A stretch of 64,000 nucleotides of DNA from Dactylosporangium fulvum (GTDB taxonomy: Bacteria > Actinomycetota > Actinomycetes > Mycobacteriales > Micromonosporaceae). Numbering within the stretch: position 1 is the first letter of the stretch; every line of letters starts with the position of its first letter. The notes beneath the pieces were generated by a model. The model was given only the letters and a program-made list of their open reading frames with translations, was not told where the DNA came from and did no database searches. Location of the stretch: positions 2,566,501 to 2,630,500 of the forward strand of contig NZ_CP073720.1 in NCBI RefSeq assembly GCF_025137375.1, read 5' to 3'. Both the position numbers and the translations under genes were made by a program. This document shows positions 11,199-18,471 of this stretch, in pieces.

Positions 11199-11253
11199 CG
11201 CCCGGCGGTTGCGTCCACGAGCAGCCCGGAACTGTGGCCCCGCCCCTCCGGCT

Positions 11254-12219
11254 GGTCAGTGCGGGAATGCGCGTGGAATGCGTGGCGTCACCCCGTACCG
11301 GAACTCCTCGATGCGGCGCATCACCTGACTTATACCGACGGTGTGCTCCAGCCGGTCCAGGTACAGCGAGCGCTTCGCCAGGCCGTCGACCGTGAAACTG
11401 AAGTAGACGGCCATCAGCGGGTTGACGAACAGCTTGCTGCCGCGGGTGCGGGCCGTGAACTGTACGTCGCCGAACGCGCCACTCGTCGCGGCGGCGATCT
11501 GGCCGTTGACAATGCTCGGGCGCAGCGGGGTGGCGGCCCGGGCATGCTCGACGGCGGCGCGGTACAGGACGGCCTCGCGGCTCGCGGACGGGATGGACAG
11601 GGCCGAGGTACGCGCCGTCGCGGTCGAGCGCGGCGATGTTCTCGAGCACCTGCGTGTGGTTGACGCCGTGGTACGCGTCGATGCCGAACCCGAGGCAGGT
11701 CACGAGCCTCGTCGGCACCGTGTCGAGGCTGGCCACGGCGGCGAGGCTGGTCATGTCCTCGGCCGGCGTGCCGAGCCCCGCCTCGTCGCCGCGCATGAGG
11801 ATGTCGGTGCCGCCGTCGACGAGCACGATGGCGTCGAGCGCCAGCCTGTCGGCCAGCTCCCGGTACGCGTTGCGCAGCGGCTGCACGCCTGTCTTCGGGA
11901 ACGCGTACACCGTCGACGGCTCGCCCTGCGCGTCGAGCCAGCGCGCGAGCGCCCGCTCGGGGAAGTAGTCCTCGAGTCCGCTGGTCTGCGGGCCGACCGC
12001 GGCGACGTTGCGCGCCAGCCAGATGCCAAGATCCAGCAGCTCGAGCGGGGTGAAGGAGAGGTTGGCGAGGTGTACCTCGGTGCCGGCCGACCGCAACGCG
12101 AACGCCAACGGCAGTCCGGCGTAGACGTCGAATCCGCCGCCGGCGCCGGCGATCAGGACGCTGCGCGCCTGGCGCAGCGCAGCGAACAGCGGCGGGTCGG
12201 CCAGCGAGCTCGTCTCCAT
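11254..12219 (-). pseudogene. DUF1152 family protein with frameshift
   Basis: The first 205 residues (ATG at 12219) match DUF1152 proteins: RSVLIAGAGGGFDVYAGLPLA, VLVDGGTDILMRGDEAGLGTP and GFGIDAYHGVNHTQVLENIAAL. After GAYLG (about 11601-11606) the family sequence continues only in another frame (ALSIPSASREAVLYRAAVE, then a stretch ending RIPRAFPH), to a TGA at 11254. Two bases (GC) appear to be missing. Function of the family is unknown. It is either a recent pseudogene or a sequencing error. Its 3' part is duplicated in degraded form at 7149-7300. Confidence 0.75.
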
Positions 12220-12368
12220 GCCCGCAAGCGTGCCACCCGCGCATGATTGCCGTCCGCGTCGTGGCTCGGCCATAGGTCGGCTCGGCCGTACGTCGGCCTG
12301 GCCATTCCGGCAGTTCGGCCGGCCGCCGCCGCTTCGCGGTCTCGCAATCCCTCGCCCGGCGGCCGTCC

Positions 12369-13688
12369 CTATGTCCGTCGGTGGAACGTGTTGCGGCGCG
12401 GGGCCCGGGCGGGGTCGATGTCGGCGGGAGGGATGAACTCGGGGAGGTGGTCGCTCGGGTTGAGGCGCACCACCCATTCGCCGAAGTGGATCAGGCGATG
12501 GTGGAGGTGGCAGAGCAGCACGGCGTTGGCGAGGTTCGTCGGGCCGCCGTGTGCCCAGTGGCGGATGTGGTGGCCGTCGCACCACTTCGGTGGGCGGTCG
12601 CAGCCGGGGAAGGCGCAGCCGCCGTCGCGCAGGATGAGCGCCCGCCGGAGCGGGCCGGTGAACAGGCGTCGCGACTGGCCGAGGTCGAGGATTTGGGTCG
12701 GTGTGCCGAGGACGGCCGGGATGAGCTGCGCGTCGCAGGCGAGCCTGCGGGCCTCTCCCGGCGAGAGGACCGTGCCGTCCTCCAGCCGCGCCGGGTTGTC
12801 ACCCGCCGAGCCGCTGCCGGAGGCGGTGCCGCTGCTGGAGGCGGTGCCGTCGCGGAGGACCTGCAGCGGGATGGTGACGGTGACCTGCGGGCGGTCGCCG
12901 CCGTGGTCGGGGAGCTCGCCGCAGGCCAGCGCGATGCGCATCAGGTCGACCAGGGCGTCGGCGCGCAGTTGGCGGGCGGTGGGCAGCGGGATGGGCCGGC
13001 CGTCGTCGCTGGAACAGCGGTCCCTTCGCGGTGAACAGAGACTGTCGATGGCCTCGCGGACGATGGCGGCGTCGGCGCGGGAGAGCAGCGCCGTGATGCG
13101 GGTCTGCTGGGTGCCGGGGACCTCGCGGATGTGCAGGGCGCGGGCGCGGTGCGCGTCCCGCGTGGCCTTCTCCAGCTGGTCGCGCTGCCTCCGCTCGTAC
13201 TCCTCCGGATCCAACTCCTCGAGCAAGTGTGCGCCGCGGGTGCGCAGGCCGTGCCGGTCGGACTGGCCGGCCTCCTCGAGCAGGAGCCGCTCGGCGTCGC
13301 CGCGGTGCGGGGCCGGGAGCTCGGCGACCGCTTCGGCGATCGCGGCGGCCTGCTCCACGTTGATCCCTCCCTCGGCGAGGGCCGCGGCGGTCGCGGCGAG
13401 CTCCGGGCGGTCGAGGGCCGCGGCGAGGCTCAGCCAGCGGTGGGCGGTGCCGCTGGAGACCTGGTGGCGGGTGCGTATCCACTGTGCGGACGTCTGGCCG
13501 TGACGCTTCGCGAGGGCGCGGCCGTCGAGTTCACGCAGGATGGCGAGGTGTGCGGCGGTGGCGCGCTGGATCAACGTGTGCACGGCGTCTTCGCGGGCCA
13601 CGAGGTCCGCATCGGACCAGGCCCACGCGCCGGACGCCGGGCCCGTGCCGAGGGCCGCGTCGATCACTGCCAACACGTCGTCATCCAC
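12369..13688 (-). CDS. DUF222 domain/HNH endonuclease family protein
   Basis: A 439-residue member of the multicopy actinobacterial 13E12-type repeat family. An N-terminal helical DUF222 domain (about residues 1-300) precedes a C-terminal HNH domain at about 355-405. The HNH domain reads CAFPGCDRPPKWCDGHHI, then W-x-HGGPTNLANAVLLC and HHRLIHFGEW. Metal-binding Cys and His residues are present, so nuclease activity is plausible, though its biological role is not established. The GTG start at 13688 is used because the truncated copy begins at the same codon; an upstream ATG at 13766 is in frame. A Ser/Gly-rich linker (ASSSGTASGSGSAG) separates the domains. Confidence 0.85.
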   Translation of the reverse strand: MDDDVLAVIDAALGTGPASGAWAWSDADLVAREDAVHTLIQRATAAHLAILRELDGRALAKRHGQTSAQWIRTRHQVSSGTAHRWLSLAAALDRPELAATAAALAEGGINVEQAAAIAEAVAELPAPHRGDAERLLLEEAGQSDRHGLRTRGAHLLEELDPEEYERRQRDQLEKATRDAHRARALHIREVPGTQQTRITALLSRADAAIVREAIDSLCSPRRDRCSSDDGRPIPLPTARQLRADALVDLMRIALACGELPDHGGDRPQVTVTIPLQVLRDGTASSSGTASGSGSAGDNPARLEDGTVLSPGEARRLACDAQLIPAVLGTPTQILDLGQSRRLFTGPLRRALILRDGGCAFPGCDRPPKWCDGHHIRHWAHGGPTNLANAVLLCHLHHRLIHFGEWVVRLNPSDHLPEFIPPADIDPARAPRRNTFHRRT

Positions 13689-13777
13689 GCCCGGAAACCT
13701 ACGCCGCCCGTACGACACGAACCGTGAAGGTGTAGTCGGTCGATGACCCACGGTGATGCGGCGCATGGGAGGTGTCG

Positions 13778-14491
13778 ATGGATCGGTACTCTGTGCCGGT
13801 GCGCGAGTTCGTTCAGCAACTGCCGGCGCTGCTCGGCGTGGTGGTCGGCGTCGTCATGACGTATCTCCTGACGGCCTGGGGTGAACGCGCGCGCTGGCGG
13901 CGCGAACGGCGCATCCGGTGGGATGCGGACCGCATGCAGGCCTATGTCGAATACGGGAACTCGGTGAAACGGGTCGTCCACGTGACGCGCCGGCTGGCGG
14001 TGACGCGCGGTCTTGCCGGTGCTTCAGAAGGTGTACCCCTGGAAGACGGCCTCCAGGAGCTCAACCAGGCGAACGCGGAGCGCACCGCGCGCTGGGAGTC
14101 GGTGCTGTTGCTCGGCGACGCGAAGACGATCGCCGCCGCGCGTGCCTGGCATCAGAGCGTCTGGCAGTTGGAGTTCTTCGCGCGGGGCATGCTCGACGGC
14201 GCGGAGGAGTGGTCGCGGGCGTATGCGGAGTATGAGGCGGCCCGCAACGAGTACTACCGGTGTGCGCGCACGAGCCTCGGCGTCGAGGGCGGCGAATTGC
14301 CGGCGACGGTGTGGCCTCCGCCATGGTATTCGCGGTATTCGGCAAAGGTGGCCGCGGAACTGCGCGACGCCGCGGACGCGGACAGCGGCACGGAACGGAC
14401 TGCGGTGCCGATGCCGATTCCGGCTCCGGCGCAGCCGTCCCGGCCGGCTGCGTCTGCCCCGCGGAACGACCCGGAAAATGTCATACCCTGA
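13778..14491 (+). CDS. Hypothetical single-pass membrane protein
   Basis: A 237-residue protein. A hydrophobic helix at about residues 13-33 (LPALLGVVVGVVMTYLL) is followed by a strongly basic stretch (GERARWRRERRIRWDADR) and a long helical, probably coiled region rich in Ala, Arg, Trp and Tyr. The tail is Pro/Ala-rich. This resembles small actinobacterial proteins of unknown function with one N-terminal anchor. ATG at 13778 follows GGGAGG by 5 bases. It is divergent from the HNH gene. Confidence 0.65.
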   Translation: MDRYSVPVREFVQQLPALLGVVVGVVMTYLLTAWGERARWRRERRIRWDADRMQAYVEYGNSVKRVVHVTRRLAVTRGLAGASEGVPLEDGLQELNQANAERTARWESVLLLGDAKTIAAARAWHQSVWQLEFFARGMLDGAEEWSRAYAEYEAARNEYYRCARTSLGVEGGELPATVWPPPWYSRYSAKVAAELRDAADADSGTERTAVPMPIPAPAQPSRPAASAPRNDPENVIP

Positions 14492-14506
14492 TGCCACGAT
14501 GCTCGC

Positions 14507-14962
14507 ATGTGGTGGAACGAGTTCGTCGAAGCGGAGCCGGAGTTCGCGGAGCGGGTGAAGGCGCGGTTCACTGCCGGGAAGCACAGCACGATGGCGACGT
14601 TGCGCAGCGACGGTTCGCCGCGGATCAGCGGCACCGAGGTCGTGTTCACCGATGACGAGGGGCTGCTGCTGGGCAGCATGCCGGGGTCGGTGAAGGCGCG
14701 CGATCTGCTCCGTGACCCGCGGCTGGCGCTGCACAGTCCCAGTTTCGACCCGCCCGAGGACGACCCGGGGTCGTGGCCCGGCGACGCGAAGATCTCGGGG
14801 ACGGCGCACGACGTCGTCGATCCGGCGCCGGAGGACGGCTCGCACCGGTTCCGGATCGACGTGACCGAGGTGGTGCTGACGTATGTGACGGCGTCCGGTG
14901 ACCACCTGGTGATCGAGAGCTGGCACCGGGGTCGCGGACATGAGCAGCGGACCCGCAAATAG
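14507..14962 (+). CDS. Pyridoxamine 5'-phosphate oxidase-like flavin/F420-binding protein
   Basis: A 151-residue split-barrel protein of the PPOX/FMN-binding superfamily. Visible marks are STMATLRSDGSPRISGTEVVF, LLLGSMPGSVKARDLLRDPRLALHS and a C-terminal VIESWHRG. In actinobacteria such small proteins commonly bind FMN or coenzyme F420 and reduce or store small ligands. The exact substrate cannot be read from sequence. It starts 15 bp after the previous gene, probably in one transcript. Confidence 0.8.
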   Translation: MWWNEFVEAEPEFAERVKARFTAGKHSTMATLRSDGSPRISGTEVVFTDDEGLLLGSMPGSVKARDLLRDPRLALHSPSFDPPEDDPGSWPGDAKISGTAHDVVDPAPEDGSHRFRIDVTEVVLTYVTASGDHLVIESWHRGRGHEQRTRK

Positions 14963-15023
14963 GCCGAGCGGCCGGCGTGGCTCAGGGCGCGGCGTGGGAG
15001 GGCGCGGCCCGGGACAGCAGGTA

Positions 15024-16141
15024 TCAGCGTTCCGGGTCGCTCTCGGTCAGGTCCGCCGCCTGCTGGAACGCCTCGCGTGCCGCATCGCGGCGGCCGGCCC
15101 GGTCCAGCAGGTGCGCCCGCACGGCCGGCACGCGGTGGTGGCCGGCGAGCAGGTCGTAGAGGGCGAGGATCTGCGGCCAGTCGGTGTCCTCAGGGCGCTG
15201 GGCCTCGTCGTGGACGGCGGCGATGGCGGCCTGCAGCTGGAAGGGGCCGATCGGGGCGGTGTTCAGCGTCGTGGTGAGCAGGGCGAGGCCCTCGGGCCGA
15301 TGGTCACGCTCCTGGTCCCAGCGGCTGCGGTCCTGCTCGGCGAGGGGGATCAGCGCGCCGCCGGGCCCGGTGCGGGCGGGCCGCCGGGCATCGGTGAGCA
15401 GCATGAGGGCGAGCAGGCCGGCGACCTCGCCGTGGCTGGCCGGCATCGCGTCCGCGGGCCCGGTCGCGAATCCCTGCTGAGAGAGGCGGGGGAGGAGGCG
15501 GTGCAGTTCGCGGGTCAGCCGGAGCGCTTCCGCGGTCAGGTCGACCCGGTGCAGCGACGTGCCCGAGGTCGCGGTGTCGCCCTCGTTGAACACGAGGTAC
15601 AGCACCTGGAGGACGGCGTCGAGACGGGCCGGGAACTCGTCCGGCGAGGGTGGGCGGAACGTCGCGCCGGTGGCCTTGATCCGCTGTTTCGCGCGGCTGA
15701 TGCGCTGGGCGATCGTGGCCTCCGGCACGAGGTACGCGCGGGCGATCTCGGCCGTGGTCAGGCCGCCGACGGCGCGCAGCGTCAGCGCCACCTGCGACGA
15801 CGCGGTCAGCGCGGGATGGCAGCACAGCATGAGCAGGGTGAGCGAGTCGTCGACGGAAGAGGCGGGCGGCGGGGCGGCCTCGGGGACGGGCGGCTCGGCG
15901 AGGGCTTCGCGCCGGCGGCGGGCGGTGTCGGCGCGCCACTGGGCGATCCAGCGGCGCGACGCGACGGTGATCAGCCAGCCACGGGGCTGGCCGGCACGCC
16001 CTCGACCGGCCACTGCAGTGCCGCGGCGAGCAGCGCCTCCTGCACGGCGTCCTCGCAGGTGTCGAAGTCGCCGCGGTGGTGCACGAGCGCGGCGAGCACG
16101 TGCGGTGCCTCGGCGCGCAGGAGTTCCTCGACCTGGGCCAC
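15024..16141 (-). pseudogene. ECF42-type sigma factor, frameshifted
   Basis: The N-terminal part starts at GTG 16141 (AQVEELLRAEAPHVL, then DAVQEALLAAALQWPVEGVP). It continues in a different frame after about 15985-15990 with PRGWLITVASRRWIAQW, sigma4 (TLRAVGGLTTAEIARAYLVPEATIAQRISRAK) and the long DUF6596-like tail with YLVFNEG. One C appears to be missing in a short C-run. Restored length is about 372 residues, normal for ECF42. These sigma factors are known to pair with YCII/DGPF proteins, and one lies directly upstream. Either a real pseudogene or a base-calling error. Confidence 0.8.
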
Positions 16142-16153
16142 GGGCGGGGCTCG

Positions 16154-16513
16154 CTAGCCGAGGTCGACGACGGGGCGGACCTCGATCGTGACGTGCGGGG
16201 CCTCGGGGATGCCGGCGGCCAGCTCGAGCGCACGGTCGAGCGAGTCGCAGTCGACCAGGTAGAAGCCGGCGAGGTGCTCCTTGACCTCGGCGAACGGGCC
16301 GTCGGTGACCTGTGGGCGGCCCGCACGGGCGGTCAGCACCTTCGCCGTCTCCGGCGGTGCCAGGGCCTCGGAGTGCACCAGCTCGCCGGAGGCCACCATC
16401 GCGTCACGGAGTTCCGCGTGCCGGGCCCAGCCCTCGGCCTGCTCGGCCGGGCTGAACGTCTCCCACACGGCGCGGCTCGCCGGGTTGCCGTAGATCATGA
16501 TCAAATACTTCAC
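16154..16513 (-). CDS. YCII-related (DGPF) protein
   Basis: A 119-residue dimeric alpha/beta-barrel protein of the YCII superfamily carrying the diagnostic DGPF tetrapeptide (QVTDGPFAEVKEHLAGFYLV). DGPF proteins are genetically linked to, and regulated by, ECF42 sigma factors; here the sigma gene starts 12 bp downstream. The GTG start at 16513 overlaps the stop of the MmcQ-like gene as GTGA, indicating coupling. The biochemical role is unknown. Confidence 0.88.
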   Translation of the reverse strand: MKYLIMIYGNPASRAVWETFSPAEQAEGWARHAELRDAMVASGELVHSEALAPPETAKVLTARAGRPQVTDGPFAEVKEHLAGFYLVDCDSLDRALELAAGIPEAPHVTIEVRPVVDLG

Positions 16514-16857
16514 GAGGCGCCCTGATGCCACTGCGCGTAGACCCGCTTCGGGACGACCATCCGCCAGGCGTCGACGACGATGTCGCGCAGTTCGTCGGCG
16601 TCGAGCTTGTCGAGGTGGGCGCAGACCCAGTGGTACCGCAGATCGGAGGTCCTCGGCAGGAAGAACCGTTCCGGTTCGGTGGTGACGAGCGCGTCGCGCT
16701 CCTCCTTCGGAAACGCGAAGCCGAGCGTCTTCTCGTCCTGCGACAGCGCCAGGTAGACGATCCGGCCGACCCGGAACTTGACCCGGTCACGGATCAGATG
16801 CTCGGTCGTGCGCGGCAGGCTCAGCGCCACCTTCCGCACGTCATCGACGCTCCCCAT
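16510..16857 (-). CDS. MmcQ/YjbR family DNA-binding-like protein
   Basis: A 115-residue protein of the MmcQ/YjbR family (double-wing fold). Family sequences visible are MGSVDDVRKVALSLPRTTEH, KFRVGRIVYLALS and YHWVCAHLDKLDADELRDIVVDAWR. Function is uncertain, although the fold resembles DNA-binding proteins. It is first in a three-gene operon with the DGPF protein and the ECF42-like sigma factor. A 32-base G/C run lies 89-120 bp upstream of its ATG. Confidence 0.85.
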   Translation of the reverse strand: MGSVDDVRKVALSLPRTTEHLIRDRVKFRVGRIVYLALSQDEKTLGFAFPKEERDALVTTEPERFFLPRTSDLRYHWVCAHLDKLDADELRDIVVDAWRMVVPKRVYAQWHQGAS

Positions 16858-16944
16858 TCGCCCATCCTGGCACGGAGGGCACCGTTCCGGCAGGTCGCCG
16901 GGGTGCGGCGGGACAGCCGGCACGGCAGGGGGAATGGTCGGCAT

Positions 16945-16979
<35 letters not shown>

Positions 16980-17012
16980 ACGCTGCACGTGGCGGCCGGC
17001 GAGCCACGCCGG

Positions 17013-17660
17013 TCAGCGGGTGACGATGTCGGTGATCAGGCCGTACGACAGGGCTTCCTCGGCTGACAGGACACGGCCCGACTGGAGGTCGTCCTCGATT
17101 CTCGAACGGGGCTGGCCGGTCGCGGCGGCGATGCGCAGCACCAGGTCCTCGAGGTCGCGCAGGTAGCGGCCGGCCTCGGCGACCACCTGGTCGGCGGTGC
17201 CGCCGGGGCTGGAGACCTTCGGCTCGGCGAGCCGGAATCTCGCGTGCGCGAACGCGGAGCGGCGGCCGGCTGCGCAGAACACGCCGAGCGCGGCCGCGCC
17301 GACCTGGCCGATCGCCGTCGCGTGCACCGGGGCCTTGACCGCGTCGAGAGCGTCGACCAGCGTCCAGACCGCCGTCAGGGAGCCCTGGTCGGCGCTCAGG
17401 TGCATCGTGATCGGGTCGGTGCCGGTGGCGTCGAGCGCCAGCAGGGTGGCCGCCGCACGGGCCGCCGTCTCGGCGTCGATGTCGCCGCGCAGGAAGAGCA
17501 TGCGGCGGCCGAACAACTGCTCGTCGAGCCATGGCGTGGGCTGCGCGGGCGCCGGGCCGCCCGGTCCGAACGGTCCGAACGGCCCCGTCGGGTCGTCGTC
17601 CGGGTGCCGGCCGGGCTGCCGGTCATACCGCAGGCTGAGACTGTGCGACATCGACATCAT
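17013..17660 (-). CDS. ClpP-like protein lacking the catalytic Ser and His
   Basis: About 215 residues with the ClpP/crotonase fold: LFLRGDIDAETAARAAATLLAL, ITMHLSADQGSLTAVWTLVDAL and GLITDIVTR. At the nucleophile the usual GxxAS motif reads ATAIGQVGAAALGVF (Ala where Ser is expected, about residue 120). Where the catalytic His is normally found the sequence reads RLAEPK. It is therefore predicted to be proteolytically inactive, perhaps a regulatory ring partner. An N-terminal Pro/Gly/Asp-rich segment precedes the fold. The start is uncertain among ATGs at 17660, 17657 and 17651. The frame stays open upstream to 17897. Confidence 0.78.
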   Translation of the reverse strand: MMSMSHSLSLRYDRQPGRHPDDDPTGPFGPFGPGGPAPAQPTPWLDEQLFGRRMLFLRGDIDAETAARAAATLLALDATGTDPITMHLSADQGSLTAVWTLVDALDAVKAPVHATAIGQVGAAALGVFCAAGRRSAFAHARFRLAEPKVSSPGGTADQVVAEAGRYLRDLEDLVLRIAAATGQPRSRIEDDLQSGRVLSAEEALSYGLITDIVTR

Positions 17661-17712
17661 CCGAACATAGGCGACACCGCGACCGGGGACAGCCCGCCGA
17701 ACCCCCATTCCG

Positions 17713-17766
17713 CTGCGGGCGTAAGGAGGGCTGCGGGCGTAAGGAGGGCTGCGGGCGTAAGGAGGG
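17713..17766. repeat. Three perfect 18-bp tandem repeats containing Shine-Dalgarno-like sequence
   Basis: CTGCGGGCGTAAGGAGGG occurs three times without change. Each unit carries TAAGGAGG, a near-perfect complement of the 16S rRNA tail, yet no start codon follows. It lies between the ClpP-like and CheX-like divergent genes. Confidence 0.9.
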
Positions 17767-17868
17767 CTGGGTGAGGAAGGGAGTATAGGGAAGAGTGCCT
17801 GCGACCGGCGCCGGATTCCGCAAACATGCCGGGGCTGAAACCTTTGCCTGGCAACATGCGGTTGAAGC

Positions 17869-17887
17869 GGCACCGGTCGGCGGTGCC
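17869..17887 (+). promoter_or_regulatory. Hairpin in the leader of the CheX-like gene
   Basis: GGCACCG-GTCGG-CGGTGCC, a perfect 7-bp stem, ends 16 bases before the GGGAG ribosome-binding site. The leader before it (about 17805-17868) also looks structured, but I could not match it to a known riboswitch. Confidence 0.4.
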
Positions 17888-17912
17888 CTCCGCACACCGT
17901 CCGGGAGCGGCC

Positions 17913-18431
17913 ATGACGGACGCCTTGACGCAGAGCGCGTCACCTGCGCCATCCGGGATCGACGACGAGGACCTCATCGAGATCGTCAACGAGGTCTGGG
18001 ACGCCTATCTGCAGCAGCCCGGTGCGGAGCCGGTCGAGGCGCACGTTCCTGTGGAGCATCGTATGATCACCGCCGCGGTGTCGATCACCGGAGCGTGGGA
18101 GGGGCACGTCCGGGTGCTCGTACCGCCCGCGGCGGCCACCGACATCACCGCGCTCATGCTCGCCATGGCGGTCGACGAGGTCACCGACCAGGACATCACC
18201 GACGCCATGGGCGAGCTCATCAACGTGGTCGGCGGCAACGTCAAGAACCGTGGCGCCCAGCCCGCCAAGCTCGGCCTGCCGGTGGTCGCGACCGGCAAGA
18301 TGCTGTTCCCCGCCACGCTCGAGACGCACCGCCTCACCGTGTCGTGGCGGAGCACCGATTCCATCACCTTCAGCGTCCTGCACGTCAACCCCGAGCGTGC
18401 CGGGTTCCCCATCACCGCGAAGACGCGCTGA
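17913..18431 (+). CDS. CheX/CheC-like phosphatase domain protein
   Basis: A 172-residue protein resembling CheX. The motif DAMGELINVVGGNVKN (about residues 95-110) matches the E-x2-N-x3-G-N active site with which CheX/CheC proteins dephosphorylate CheY-P. The surrounding AVSITGAWEGHVRVLVP and VLHVNPERAGF segments fit the fold. There are no chemotaxis genes in the window, so the partner response regulator is unknown. ATG at 17913 has GGGAG upstream; an in-frame ATG at 17826 has no site. It is convergent with an EAL-domain gene. Confidence 0.72.
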   Translation: MTDALTQSASPAPSGIDDEDLIEIVNEVWDAYLQQPGAEPVEAHVPVEHRMITAAVSITGAWEGHVRVLVPPAAATDITALMLAMAVDEVTDQDITDAMGELINVVGGNVKNRGAQPAKLGLPVVATGKMLFPATLETHRLTVSWRSTDSITFSVLHVNPERAGFPITAKTR

Positions 18432-18467
18432 GAGCTCACCGCGAAGACGCGCTGAGAGCTCACCGCG
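18413..18467 (+). repeat. 24-bp tandem repeat spanning the cheX-like stop codon
   Basis: Two perfect copies of a 24-bp unit (18413-18436, 18437-18460) plus a partial third. The authentic TGA (18429-18431) is in the first unit and recurs in the same frame in the second. Confidence 0.9.
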
Positions 18468-18471
18468 ACAC

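Noticed and set aside
17805..17912. c-di-GMP (GEMM) or c-di-AMP riboswitch upstream of the CheX-like gene
   Set aside because: Neither the conserved ACGCAAAGC-type core of GEMM nor the ydaO core is present; kept only as an unclassified leader in the findings.
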